Shown one piece after another: positions 43,191 to 52,650 of a DNA stretch of 64,000 nt. Position numbers and translations under genes: made by a program. The notes beneath the pieces are model-generated. The model had not been told where the DNA came from. It ran no database searches and worked only from the letters and a program-made list of their open reading frames with translations. Within the stretch, counting starts at the first letter, position 1; each line of letters begins with the position of its first letter. Source of the DNA: DASZQY01 sp035548515 (lineage in GTDB: Bacteria > Pseudomonadota > Alphaproteobacteria > Rhizobiales > Kaistiaceae); the NCBI GenBank assembly GCA_035548515.1, contig DASZSW010000026.1, positions 124,001 to 188,000 of the forward strand, in the 5' to 3' direction.

Positions 43191-46097
43191 ATGGCCGCCA
43201 AGCCACGCCAGAAACGATCGCTCGCCGCGAGCCTGAAGCCGCGCATCAAGCCCGCCAGCTCGGCCGTGACCAGGAAGCGCATGGCGGAACTCGGCCTCGC
43301 CAAGCCGCCGCCGGCGGTCGCGGCATTCCTCGCCGCGGTGATGGAGGCGTCGCCATTCCTGCGCGACCTGATGCTGGAGGATTCCGCCCGCGTCGCCGCT
43401 CTCCTCGCCGCCGACCCTGCCACACGCATCGACGCACTGAACGCCGCCACGGCTACAGCCTGGCGTGACGCGAACGAAGCCGACCTCATGGCTGCGCTCC
43501 GGCATGCGCGTGGCGAGGTGGCGCTATTGACGGCGCTGGCCGACCTCGGCGGCGTGTGGGACGTGGTGAAAGTCACCGCGGTGCTGTCTGCGTTCGCCGA
43601 TGCGGCCGTCGGAGCGGCCGTACGCTTCCTGCTGGCCCAGGCTGCGGCTGCCGGCGAGATCGCGTCGGGCGACGCGGAAGACTCGGGCTGGATCGTGCTC
43701 GCGATGGGCAAGTTCGGCGCCGCCGAGCTCAACTATTCGAGCGACATCGACCTCATCGTCCTCTTCGATCGTGCGCGGGCGCGCGTGGCGGAGGGCCGCG
43801 AGGCGGCTCAAGTTTTCGTCAAGCTGACCAAGCGGCTCGTGGCGCTGCTCCACGAACGCACCGCCGACGGCTACGTCTTCCGCATCGACCTTCGGCTGCG
43901 CCCCGACCCCAGTTCGACCAGCATCGCCATCTCCACCGAAGCGGCGCTGCAGTACTACGAGAGCCTCGGCCAGAACTGGGAGCGCGCCGCGCTGATCAAA
44001 GCGCGCGCCGTCGCCGGTGACATCCATGCCGGTACGGTGTTTCTGGCGGAGCTGACGCCCTACATCTGGCGCAAGTATCTCGATTACGCCGCGATCGCCG
44101 ACATCCATTCGATCAAGCGGCAGATCCAGGATCATCGTGGCCACGGCGAGATCGCGGTGGCCGGCCACAACATCAAGCTTGGCCGCGGCGGTATCCGCGA
44201 GATCGAATTCTTCGTCCAGACGCAGCAGCTGATTGCCGGCGGCCGTGATCCGGCGCTTCGCGGCCGCGCAACGCTGCCCATGCTGATGGCGCTGGCAGAG
44301 GGCGGCTGGATCGATGCCGCGGCGCGCGACGATCTGACCCGCGCGTACCTGTTCCTGCGCGAAGTCGAGCACTGCCTGCAGATGGTCGCCGACGAGCAGA
44401 CGCACACGTTGCCCGAGGACGAGGAAGCCCTGGCGGTGATCGCCCGCATGGCCGGTTACGCCGACGCCGCCGATTTTTCCGTCGCGCTCACCGCGATCCT
44501 CACCACGGTTAGCGACCGGTATGCCCGTCTGTTCGAAGCCGCGCCGTCGCTTACTTCCGCCGCTGGCAGTCTCGTCTTCACAGGCGACGAGGACGATCCG
44601 GAGACGCTCGCCACGCTGCGGCGCCTCCGCTACCACAAGCCTGAGGAAGTCACTCGCGCCATCCGTGGCTGGCATCATGGGCGCTATCCTGCGACGCGTT
44701 CTGCCAGCGCGCGCGAACGGCTGACGGAATTCGTGCCGTTGCTGGTCGAGACGCTGGGCGGCAGCGACAACGCCGATGCGGCGTTCGCCGCCTTCGACCG
44801 GTTTCTCGCTCGCGTGCCGAGCGGCGTGCAGCTTTTCGCGCTGCTTCAGTCGAATCGCGGGTTGCTCGGCTTGCTCGGCATGATCCTGGGAACGGCCCCG
44901 CGTCTGGCCGAGACCATCGTGCAGCGCGCGCATGTGCTCGACGCGCTGATCGAGCCGGCCTTCTTCGGCAGCCTGCCGGAGCGCAAGACATTGGAGCGGC
45001 GTCTCGACGCCACGTTGGTGGACTCGGAATCGTTCGAGGACCTGCTGAACCGCGCGCGCATCTTCGGGCAGGAGCAGACGTTCCTGATCGGCGTGCGGGC
45101 ATTGGCCGGCACCGTCAGCGTGCGGAGCGCCGGCTATGCCTACAGCGATCTCGCCGAGGTGCTGCTGGTCGCGTTGCTGGCCGCCGTGCGCAACGAATTC
45201 GCCTCCGCACATGGCAAGATGAAGCGCGGCGCTGTGGCCCTCGTCGCCATGGGCCGGCTGGGAGCGCGTGAGATGACGGCTGCGTCGGACCTCGACCTGC
45301 TGCTGCTCTACGACTTCGACGAGAAGGCGTCCGCATCCGACGGTTGCCGGCCGCTCCAGGGGGCGCAATACTTCGCCCGCCTGACCCAGCGGCTGGTCGC
45401 CGCAGTATCCGCGCCAACTGCGGAAGGCATGCTCTATCCAGTGGACTTCCGCCTGCGTCCGTCGGGGAACTCTGGGCCGCTCGCAACTCACATCGACGGC
45501 TTCGCCGTCTATCAGGCGAAAGATGCGTGGACCTGGGAGCATATGGCGCTCACCCGCGCCCGCGTCATTGCCGGCGACGAGAAGCTGGTCGCCCGCGCGC
45601 GTGCCGAGGTCGCCAAGATTATCGCCAGGCCGCGCGATCAAGCGAAGGTGCGAGCGGACGTGCTGGAAATGCGCGGCATGGTCGAAGATGCCAAGGGAGG
45701 CGAGGGCGCCTGGGACCTGAAGCAGGCGCCGGGTGGCCTCGTGGACATCGAGTTCGTCGCACAGGAGCTTCAGCTGCTCCACGCCGCGAAGCATCCCGAG
45801 ATCGTGTCGACCGAAACCGCCGTGGTGCTGGCCGCCGCGGCCAAAGCGGGTCTATTGGCGCCGGCCGAGGCCGATGTTTTGGTCCCGGCCCTGGCGCTCT
45901 ACCAGGCCCTGATCCAGATCCTGCGGCTATGCGTGGATGGCGTCTTCGACCCGACAAAGGCGCCGCACGAACTCCTCGACCGTCTCGCCAAGGCGGCCGA
46001 TCTACCGGATTTCGCGACCCTCGATGCGCATTTGCGAGAGACGGAGAGGACCGTGCGCGCCGCCTTCGAGCGAATCGTCGGCAAGCTGCCCGGCTAG
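43191..46097 (+). CDS. glnE: Glutamine synthetase adenylyltransferase/adenylyl-removing enzyme GlnE
   Basis: The product is 968 residues. Two nucleotidyltransferase domains are present, each with its GS.. and DxD motif: GKFGAAELNYSSDIDLIVLF in the N-terminal adenylyl-removing half and GRLGAREMTAASDLDLLLLY in the C-terminal adenylylating half. It controls glutamine synthetase by reversible adenylylation under the PII protein. Its stop shares a CTAG with the opposite-strand kinase gene. Confidence 0.95.
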   Translation: MAAKPRQKRSLAASLKPRIKPASSAVTRKRMAELGLAKPPPAVAAFLAAVMEASPFLRDLMLEDSARVAALLAADPATRIDALNAATATAWRDANEADLMAALRHARGEVALLTALADLGGVWDVVKVTAVLSAFADAAVGAAVRFLLAQAAAAGEIASGDAEDSGWIVLAMGKFGAAELNYSSDIDLIVLFDRARARVAEGREAAQVFVKLTKRLVALLHERTADGYVFRIDLRLRPDPSSTSIAISTEAALQYYESLGQNWERAALIKARAVAGDIHAGTVFLAELTPYIWRKYLDYAAIADIHSIKRQIQDHRGHGEIAVAGHNIKLGRGGIREIEFFVQTQQLIAGGRDPALRGRATLPMLMALAEGGWIDAAARDDLTRAYLFLREVEHCLQMVADEQTHTLPEDEEALAVIARMAGYADAADFSVALTAILTTVSDRYARLFEAAPSLTSAAGSLVFTGDEDDPETLATLRRLRYHKPEEVTRAIRGWHHGRYPATRSASARERLTEFVPLLVETLGGSDNADAAFAAFDRFLARVPSGVQLFALLQSNRGLLGLLGMILGTAPRLAETIVQRAHVLDALIEPAFFGSLPERKTLERRLDATLVDSESFEDLLNRARIFGQEQTFLIGVRALAGTVSVRSAGYAYSDLAEVLLVALLAAVRNEFASAHGKMKRGAVALVAMGRLGAREMTAASDLDLLLLYDFDEKASASDGCRPLQGAQYFARLTQRLVAAVSAPTAEGMLYPVDFRLRPSGNSGPLATHIDGFAVYQAKDAWTWEHMALTRARVIAGDEKLVARARAEVAKIIARPRDQAKVRADVLEMRGMVEDAKGGEGAWDLKQAPGGLVDIEFVAQELQLLHAAKHPEIVSTETAVVLAAAAKAGLLAPAEADVLVPALALYQALIQILRLCVDGVFDPTKAPHELLDRLAKAADLPDFATLDAHLRETERTVRAAFERIVGKLPG

Positions 46098-48433
46098 GCC
46101 ACCGCCTTCTGCGGCAGTGGCTCTGGCGGGGCAGGCGGCGCCAGCGGAAGCCGCACGGAAACGATCGTGCCACGTCCCTCGGTCGAGCGTATCCGCATGG
46201 CGCCACCGTGGAGCGACGCCTGCGACGACGCGATGGCAAGGCCGAGCCCGGACCCGCGGTGGTTCTTGGTGAACTGGTTGGATACCTGCTCGAACGGCCG
46301 ACCGAGTTTGTTCAGCGCCTCGCGCGGAATGCCGATGCCGGAATCGGCGACGGTGAACAGCGCCGCGTCGCCGGCGAGGTGCGCGCGCACGCGGATGCGT
46401 CCGCCGGCTGGCGTGAACTTCACCGCGTTCGACAAAAGGTTGAGCATGATCTGGGTCAGCGCGCGACGATCGCCGCGCATCCGGAGCTCGCCGTCGATCT
46501 CGGGCACTACCTCGATCTGCTGCGCCGCCGCCATCGTCGAAACGACGCGAATGGATTCCTCGGCCAACTCGTCGAGCGTCAGTTCCTCCGGATGCAGCAT
46601 CATCCGCCCTGCCTCGATCCGCGACATGTCGAGGACGTCATTGATGACGCCGAGCAAGTAAGTGCCGCTCTGGTGGATGTCCTGGCAATACTCGGCGTAT
46701 TTGGCCGAGCCTAGCGGGCCGAACATCCCGGACTCCATGATCTCTGAGAAACCGATGATCGCGTTCAGCGGCGTGCGCAGTTCGTGGCTGATGTTGGCGA
46801 GGAACTCTGACTTCGCCCGGTTAGCCGCCTCGGCGCGGTCCTTTTCCTCGGCGTATTTTTCGGCGAGGTCGACCATCTGCTGTGCCTGCTGCTCCAGCTT
46901 CTGGCGCGATTGGCGCAGGTCCGCGATCGTCGCCATCAGCCGGCGCTCGCCGTCGATCAGCTTCCCTTCGTGGCGCTTGAGCTGCGTGATGTCGGTGCCG
47001 ACGGACACGAAGCCGCCGTCCTTGGTGCGGCGCTCGTTGATCTGGAGCCAGCGGCCGTCCTCGAGCTGAAGCTCGAAACTGCGCGCACCGTCTTCGGGCT
47101 TGCCCTCGGCCACCACCTGCGAGCGCACCAGCGGCTTGCGCCCCGCCGCGATGACGTCGGTGTAGGCCGCACCCGCCTGGATCGCGGTGTCGGGAATGCC
47201 GTGCAGCTGCTGGTACTTCGAGTTGCACATCACCAGCCGGTTTTCTGCATCCCACAGCACGAAGGCTTCCGACACGGTCTCGATCGCGTCGCGGAGACGG
47301 ATGTCGGCGGTCTTCGACCGCTCGACCAGCTTCATTTGCTCGGTCACGTCCACCGCGATGCCGATCAGGTGCGGCTCCGGGCCCGTGCCGTCGACCAGCT
47401 CGGCCCGGGCGCGGAGCCAGACCCATCGCCCGTCTTCGTGGCGCATGCGAAACATGCGGTCCACCGTCGTCTCCGACGTGCCGTACATCGACTCGACCAG
47501 CGCCATCAGATCGCCGTCCTCAGGGTGGATCAATCGCGCCACCTCGCCATAGCCAAGCAACGCGTCGCGCGGCTCCAGCCCCACCAGTTCGAACATCGAG
47601 CGGGACCAGAACAGGCGGCCGCTGGCTAGATCCCAATCCCACAGGCCGCAGCGCCCGCGCATCAGCGCCGTCTCGAAGCGCGCCTGCGTTTCGCCGTAGA
47701 TACGGTCAGCCTCGCGCGCGCGGGTCGCCTGCGCGAAGTAGCCGTAGAGGATGACGAGCAGGATGGCGCTGGTGCCGACGAAGATGGTGACGTTGAGCGA
47801 CACCTCCTGCCGCCAGGTGGCGTAGACGCCGGCCATCGGCTGCACCACCGCGACAAAGCCGAGCGGCTCGCCGATCTCGGTCGCGGCGGCGAGCGCCGGC
47901 TCGTCGTTGGTAAGGCTGATTTCCAGGACACCGGCGCGCGAACCGAAGATGGTGAGCGGCTGCGCGTCGCCGATGATGTCGGTGAGCAGCCGCCCTTCAA
48001 CGTCAGCCGCCCGCGGCGCGGTGGCGACGATCTTGCCGCCGTCGTCTGTCACGTATAGCCGACGGCCTTCGGCGGTCGCGCCGGCGGGGAGAGCGTCCGC
48101 GAGGCGATTGAGGATCACCACCGTGTCGGAGGCCGCGGGACTGTCCTTGGCGAAGGCTGCCGCGGCCACAGCGGCAATCATCGCCACGCTCTGCCGGGCC
48201 GAAACCTCGCGGTCCGCGCGCTGCTGATAGAGCTCCAGCCCGCGCGCGAAGCCCACGAGCAACAGGAACATCACGATGAGGACGGGGATCAGCCGGCGGA
48301 GCGCCGGCTCCGCCGCGAGCAGCTTCTGGTAGGCGGGATGCGCAAGCAATTGCGCGTGTCCCGGAATTCCCGCGCGCCCGGAAAAAGGCAAACGCTTCGC
48401 CACGGGCGGCTCGGCCGCCTCGGCCCGCGCCAT
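46094..48433 (-). CDS. pleC: PAS-domain sensor histidine kinase, PleC-like
   Basis: The product is 779 residues. A membrane segment at about 47-65 and another at about 213-235 flank a periplasmic part. Two PAS domains follow (about 250-365, GLWDWDLASGRLFWSRSMFE; about 375-490, EAFVLWDAENRLVMCNSKYQ), then a short coiled coil. The dimerisation domain holds NISHELRTPLN (His550) and GPLGSAKYAEYCQDIHQSGT, typical of PleC/DivJ-family cell-cycle kinases. I recall pleC next to glnE in Sinorhizobium, which supports the name. It is a stand-alone kinase without a receiver domain. Confidence 0.75.
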   Translation of the reverse strand: MARAEAAEPPVAKRLPFSGRAGIPGHAQLLAHPAYQKLLAAEPALRRLIPVLIVMFLLLVGFARGLELYQQRADREVSARQSVAMIAAVAAAAFAKDSPAASDTVVILNRLADALPAGATAEGRRLYVTDDGGKIVATAPRAADVEGRLLTDIIGDAQPLTIFGSRAGVLEISLTNDEPALAAATEIGEPLGFVAVVQPMAGVYATWRQEVSLNVTIFVGTSAILLVILYGYFAQATRAREADRIYGETQARFETALMRGRCGLWDWDLASGRLFWSRSMFELVGLEPRDALLGYGEVARLIHPEDGDLMALVESMYGTSETTVDRMFRMRHEDGRWVWLRARAELVDGTGPEPHLIGIAVDVTEQMKLVERSKTADIRLRDAIETVSEAFVLWDAENRLVMCNSKYQQLHGIPDTAIQAGAAYTDVIAAGRKPLVRSQVVAEGKPEDGARSFELQLEDGRWLQINERRTKDGGFVSVGTDITQLKRHEGKLIDGERRLMATIADLRQSRQKLEQQAQQMVDLAEKYAEEKDRAEAANRAKSEFLANISHELRTPLNAIIGFSEIMESGMFGPLGSAKYAEYCQDIHQSGTYLLGVINDVLDMSRIEAGRMMLHPEELTLDELAEESIRVVSTMAAAQQIEVVPEIDGELRMRGDRRALTQIMLNLLSNAVKFTPAGGRIRVRAHLAGDAALFTVADSGIGIPREALNKLGRPFEQVSNQFTKNHRGSGLGLAIASSQASLHGGAMRIRSTEGRGTIVSVRLPLAPPAPPEPLPQKAVA

Positions 48434-48538
48434 GCGCGCTCCTCTCGATTCGCAATGTGATTGTTCGGGGACGCCACGACCGAATCACCTGCATTTGAAT
48501 CGACGCGAATCGGCTTGTCCAGTGCGTAAATGAAGTAT

Positions 48539-49537
48539 TTACGCCGGCCGCCGCGGCCTGCGTTCACGCGCCTTTTTGCCCCCGCCGGCCGTCCATTCCG
48601 GGTAGTGCACGAGGTCGAGTGGCGCCAGCAGTTCCGCAAGCCTCGCGCGCATCCAGCGATGATCGGGGTCATCGGTGTGGCGCCGATGCCAGTAAAGTTG
48701 GAGCGTCGTCGGCACCACGTCGAATGGATTGTGAAACACGTTGAGTTCGAGCCGTTCCGCGATCGCGCGCGCAAATGGCGGCGGGACGCTGCCGACCAAC
48801 TGGGTCTGTGCGGCGATGCGCCCGACTGCGAAGAATTGCGGGACGCTCGCAACGACGTTTCGCTTGAGCCCAAGCTTCTCGAGCGCCGCATCCTCACTCC
48901 CGGACAGCACGCCGTTCGGCGCAAACAGCACATGTCCCATCTCGAGGTAGAGATCCATCGGGATGGTGTCGCCGTCCTTGAGACCGGCGCGGGCCAGGCG
49001 AACGTTCCTGCGGCTCGCCACTGTGGCTGAAACGCCGCGGGTGGCGGCGACGTGCTCGATCCAATCGGGCGTATCGGTAGCGGGCGCAAAGGCAAGGTCG
49101 ATCGCGCCATCGGCGAATTGCACCGGCAAAGGCTGAGGCCCGAGCGGCAGAAGCTGGAACCGCATCAACGGCGCCTGTTCGGACATCAGTGTGAGCAGGC
49201 GTGGCATCACCAGTTCTGCCAGGAAATCCTCGCCGAGAACGCGGAATGTGCGCGTCGACTTCGCCGGATCGAACGTCGCACCGGAAAGCGCGCCTTCGAT
49301 CTGGTCGAGCGAGCGGCGGAGGGGCGTCGCCAGCGCCTCAGCGAACGGCGTCGGCACCATGCGATTGCCTTCGCGCACGAACAGCGGATCGCCGAGCGCG
49401 TGCCGCAGCCGGTTCAGTGCCGAGCTGACGGCAGGCTGGCTGAGCCCGACGCGCTCACCGACGCGCACCGTGCTGCGCTCGGCCAGCATCGCATCGAGAA
49501 CGCGGAGGAGGTTCAGGTCGAGAGCATGCCAATTCAT
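48539..49537 (-). CDS. LysR-family transcriptional regulator
   Basis: The product is 332 residues. The helix-turn-helix near residues 20-40 (RVGERVGLSQPAVSSALNRL) is followed by the typical LGDPLFVREGNRMVPT linker and a co-inducer domain. The NodD/LinR-like pattern DLNLLRVLDAMLAERS begins the protein. The C-terminus is basic and Arg-rich (KKARERRPRRPA). It is divergent from a small membrane-protein gene, with an AT-rich shared upstream region, so that gene and itself are likely targets. Confidence 0.9.
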   Translation of the reverse strand: MNWHALDLNLLRVLDAMLAERSTVRVGERVGLSQPAVSSALNRLRHALGDPLFVREGNRMVPTPFAEALATPLRRSLDQIEGALSGATFDPAKSTRTFRVLGEDFLAELVMPRLLTLMSEQAPLMRFQLLPLGPQPLPVQFADGAIDLAFAPATDTPDWIEHVAATRGVSATVASRRNVRLARAGLKDGDTIPMDLYLEMGHVLFAPNGVLSGSEDAALEKLGLKRNVVASVPQFFAVGRIAAQTQLVGSVPPPFARAIAERLELNVFHNPFDVVPTTLQLYWHRRHTDDPDHRWMRARLAELLAPLDLVHYPEWTAGGGKKARERRPRRPA

Positions 49538-49539
49538 GC

Positions 49540-49585
49540 GGTGAATATATCATATATCATCTATCCATTTCATAAATTCGCGTGT
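49540..49585. promoter_or_regulatory. AT-rich divergent regulatory region between LysR gene and small gene
   Basis: The stretch GAATATATCATATATCATCT at 49544-49563 is an AT-rich island in an otherwise GC-rich window and holds overlapping near-palindromes such as ATATATCATATAT. It lies just upstream of the LysR start. LysR regulators bind AT-rich dyads of this kind, so it probably includes their site and the promoter. Confidence 0.5.
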
Positions 49586-49641
49586 TGCGGGCAGTCTCTC
49601 CTCATCGAAACGCCCAACGGGCCAACCTGAGGAGCACGAAA

Positions 49642-49821
49642 ATGGAAACGATGATTTTCGCCGGTCAGACCGCTGCCTTCGCCAAGTCCGCCCACACGGC
49701 AGAGGATGCCTACTACTGCCAGCAACGCCCGCGTGCCCGCCGCTTCCCGCACATCGACGTGATCGGCGCGATCGCGCTGGCGCTGATCGCCCTTGGCGCG
49801 GTCAGCCGACTGGTTGCTTAG
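49642..49821 (+). CDS. Small membrane protein divergent from LysR
   Basis: The product is 59 residues from an ATG with GAGGAG about 8 bp upstream. A polar Ala/His/Tyr/Arg N-terminal half is followed by one C-terminal membrane segment (IDVIGAIALALIALGAVSRL). No family was recognised. Its position opposite the LysR gene suggests LysR control. It ends 4 bp inside the pepN stop region on the other strand. Confidence 0.65.
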   Translation: METMIFAGQTAAFAKSAHTAEDAYYCQQRPRARRFPHIDVIGAIALALIALGAVSRLVA

Positions 49822-52445
49822 GCCAGCGTGCGCGTGACGATGTCGCGCGTGTCCGACGACAGGTCGGAAACCTGCGCCACCTTGCGCAGCGCCTTCTCGG
49901 CGAGCGCACGCCGCTTCGGTTCCAGCGCGCGCCACGACCGGAAGCTGACCAGCAGCCGCGCCGCGGTTTGCGGATTGCGTTTGTCGAGGTCGATGACGAA
50001 GTCGGCCAGGAATTCGTAGCCGGCGCCGTCCGCCCGGTTGAACTGGGTCTGGTTGCCACCCGCGAACGTCCCGACCAGCGCCCGGATACGGTTGGGGTTG
50101 GTGATCGCAAAGTTCGGGTGGTGGAGCAGGGCCTTCACGCGGTCGAGAGTCTCGGGCGAGGGCACCGACGCCTCGAAGGCCAGCCACTTGTCCAATACCA
50201 GCGGGTCGTCCTTGTAACGGCGCTGGAAGTCGTCGAGCGCCGCGACACGTTCCGGCCGCGCCGCGGCCACCAGCGTCGCCAGAGCCGCCGAGCGGTCGGT
50301 CATGTTGTCAGCGTCGTGGTAGCGGCGGACGACGCGCGAGACGGCATCCGCTTCGCCGCTGGCGACGGCCAGATCGAGCGCTGCATTGGCAAGCGCCCGC
50401 CGCCCAGCCGAGGCAGCGTCCGGCGTAAATGCGCCCGGCACCTTCATGCGCTCCGCCACCGCCGCCAGCCGGGCGCCTGCGCGCTCCGCGATCGCCGCCC
50501 GTACGGCGTTACGGGCCAAAGCGATGGCGTCCGGATCGACATCGCGGCCGATCTCGCGTGCGATGTCCGCCTCCGACGGCAGCACCAGCACCTGCGCGCG
50601 GAACGCCGGCTCGAGGTCGTCGTTCTCCGCAACATCCGCCAGCGCATCCACCAGCTTCGCGTCGGCCGTCACGGCGCGCCCTGCGGCCGCCGCGCCGGCG
50701 CCGGCGATCAACGTGCGCACGATCAGGGTCTGCGCCGCCTGCCAGCGGTTGAACGGATCCGCGTCGGTGCGAAGCAGGAAGAGGAGATCGGCGGCCGGCG
50801 TATCCATCGCCAAGCGCACTGGCGCCGAGAAACCGCGGAACAGCGACGGCACCGGCCGCGAAGAGACGCCTCGGAACACGACCGTCTGCTTCGCTTCGGT
50901 GAGGTGTATGACGTTGTCGACCACCTTCGCACCGGTTGCGCCTTCGAAGGTGAGATCCTCGCCGTTCTGACCGACAAGGCCGAAACGAACCGGGACGACC
51001 ATCGGCTTCTTCAGCGGCTGGCCGGGCGTCGGCGGGCAGGTCTGCGACAGCGTCAGCGTGTAGGTCTTGGCCTGCGCGTCGTAGACGCCGCTGGCCGCCA
51101 CCTCCGGCGTGCCTGCCTGGCTGTACCAGAGCTTGAACTGTGTGAGGTCGATCTGGTTGGCGTCGGCGAAAGCGGCGAGGAAGTCGTCGATCGTGACGGC
51201 CTGGCCGTCGTGGCGCTTGAAATAGAGATCCATGCCGGCGCGGAAACCCTCCCGCCCGATCAGGGTCTGCAACATGCGCACGACCTCGGCGCCCTTCTCG
51301 TAGACGGTTGGCGTGTAGAAGTTGTTGATCTCGGAGTACACCTCGGGCCGCACCGGATGGGCGAGGGGACCCGCATCCTCCGGAAACTGGCGCGCGTGCA
51401 AGGTACGCACGTCGGCGATGCGCTTCACCGGGCGCGAGCGCACGTCCGAGGAGAATTCCTGGTCGCGATAAACGGTGAGGCCTTCCTTGAGGCACAGCTG
51501 GAACCAGTCACGGCACGTGATGCGGTCGCCGGTCCAGTTGTGGAAGTATTCGTGGGCGATCACGCCTTCGACGAAGCCGAAGTCGATGTCCGTCGCGGTT
51601 TCGGGATCGGCCAGGATGTACTTGTCGTTGAAGACGTTGAGGCCCTTGTTTTCCATCGCCCCCATGTTGAAGTCCGACACCGCGACGATGTTGAACACGT
51701 CGAGATCGTACTCGAGGCCGAAAGCGGTTTCGTCCCAGCGCATGGAGCGCTTCAGCGCCTCCATCGCATAGCCGCAGCGCGCCTCCTTGCCGTGCTCGCA
51801 GTAGATGCCGAGCTTCACCTCACGGCCCGACATCGTCTTGAAGGTGCTGTGGATCGCGCCGAGATCGCCGGCCACCATGGCGAAGAGATACGCCGGCTTC
51901 GGGAATGGATCGTGCCACGCCGCGAAGTGGCGCCCGTTCGGCAGATCGCCGGATTGCGTCAGGTTGCCGTTGGACAAGAGCACCGGCGCGGACCTGGGCG
52001 CCTCGATCCGTGTGGTGTAGACGGCGAGTACATCCGGCCGGTCGAGGAAATACGTGATGCGCCGGAATCCCTCCGCCTCGCACTGCGTGCAGTATGTGCC
52101 ACTGGAGCGGTAAAGCCCCATCAGCTTCGTGTTGGCGGTCGGGTTGATCTCCGTCTCGACCGTCAGGGTGAAACGGCCGGAAGGCACGCCGCGCACAGTC
52201 AGCTTCTGTGGCGTCGCGTGATAACGCGCAGCGGGCAGGACAGCGCCGTCGAGCGCTACCGAGACCAACGCGAGTTCGTCGCCGACCAGCACCAAATCGG
52301 TGGCACCGTCGCGTGGACGGAGCGCCAGCTTCGCGGTGACACGCGTCTTCTGCGGGTCGAGCTGGAACGTCAGCTCAACCGTGTCGATCCAGAAATCCGG
52401 CGGGCGATAATCTTCAAGGCGAACGGGCGCCGTCTCGGTCTTCAT
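49818..52445 (-). CDS. pepN: Aminopeptidase N (PepN, M1 metallopeptidase)
   Basis: The product is 875 residues from the ATG at 52445, which fits the family N-terminus (RLEDYRPPDFWIDTVEL). A longer ATG at 52481 adds twelve residues. The zinc site GVIAHEYFHNWTGDRI (His298, His302) and the exopeptidase motif MGAMENKGLN are intact. Cytoplasmic, it removes N-terminal residues from peptides. It stands alone and divergent from the LacI gene. Confidence 0.93.
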   Translation of the reverse strand: MKTETAPVRLEDYRPPDFWIDTVELTFQLDPQKTRVTAKLALRPRDGATDLVLVGDELALVSVALDGAVLPAARYHATPQKLTVRGVPSGRFTLTVETEINPTANTKLMGLYRSSGTYCTQCEAEGFRRITYFLDRPDVLAVYTTRIEAPRSAPVLLSNGNLTQSGDLPNGRHFAAWHDPFPKPAYLFAMVAGDLGAIHSTFKTMSGREVKLGIYCEHGKEARCGYAMEALKRSMRWDETAFGLEYDLDVFNIVAVSDFNMGAMENKGLNVFNDKYILADPETATDIDFGFVEGVIAHEYFHNWTGDRITCRDWFQLCLKEGLTVYRDQEFSSDVRSRPVKRIADVRTLHARQFPEDAGPLAHPVRPEVYSEINNFYTPTVYEKGAEVVRMLQTLIGREGFRAGMDLYFKRHDGQAVTIDDFLAAFADANQIDLTQFKLWYSQAGTPEVAASGVYDAQAKTYTLTLSQTCPPTPGQPLKKPMVVPVRFGLVGQNGEDLTFEGATGAKVVDNVIHLTEAKQTVVFRGVSSRPVPSLFRGFSAPVRLAMDTPAADLLFLLRTDADPFNRWQAAQTLIVRTLIAGAGAAAAGRAVTADAKLVDALADVAENDDLEPAFRAQVLVLPSEADIAREIGRDVDPDAIALARNAVRAAIAERAGARLAAVAERMKVPGAFTPDAASAGRRALANAALDLAVASGEADAVSRVVRRYHDADNMTDRSAALATLVAAARPERVAALDDFQRRYKDDPLVLDKWLAFEASVPSPETLDRVKALLHHPNFAITNPNRIRALVGTFAGGNQTQFNRADGAGYEFLADFVIDLDKRNPQTAARLLVSFRSWRALEPKRRALAEKALRKVAQVSDLSSDTRDIVTRTLA

Positions 52446-52611
52446 GTCGCGATCTGCTTGGTCGGATTGGAGTAGCCGCATCCTTTCTGGCGTATTCGGA
52501 GCGGCTCGGCAAATGCCCAGATGAACGCGCTTTCAGCATCGCGCCGACGATGGGTCCTGTTCATATTTGAAGTGCGCCCCTCGTGGCCGCCAATGGCGGA
52601 ATTGCAATCGG

Positions 52612-52636
52612 TTGACGGTCGCGTTAAAGCAACGCG
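52612..52636. promoter_or_regulatory. Putative LacI-type operator/promoter region
   Basis: TTGACG (52612-52617) is a -35-like hexamer, and CGCGTT-AAAGC-AACGCG (52620-52636) is a perfect 6-bp inverted repeat 15 bp before the regulator's start codon. Autoregulation by the LacI protein is a reasonable guess. Confidence 0.35.
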
Positions 52637-52650
52637 CGGAGGGGTTTTTG

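Noticed and set aside
43524..45794. Long minus-strand open frame opposite glnE
   Set aside because: Antisense of a gene with two intact nucleotidyltransferase motifs; no recognisable protein features.
49968..52475. Very long open frame (over 800 codons) on the plus strand opposite pepN
   Set aside because: It is the antisense shadow of a certain gene. High GC in third positions keeps the opposite frame open, and its translation is Arg/Val/Asp/Gly-rich with no domain.
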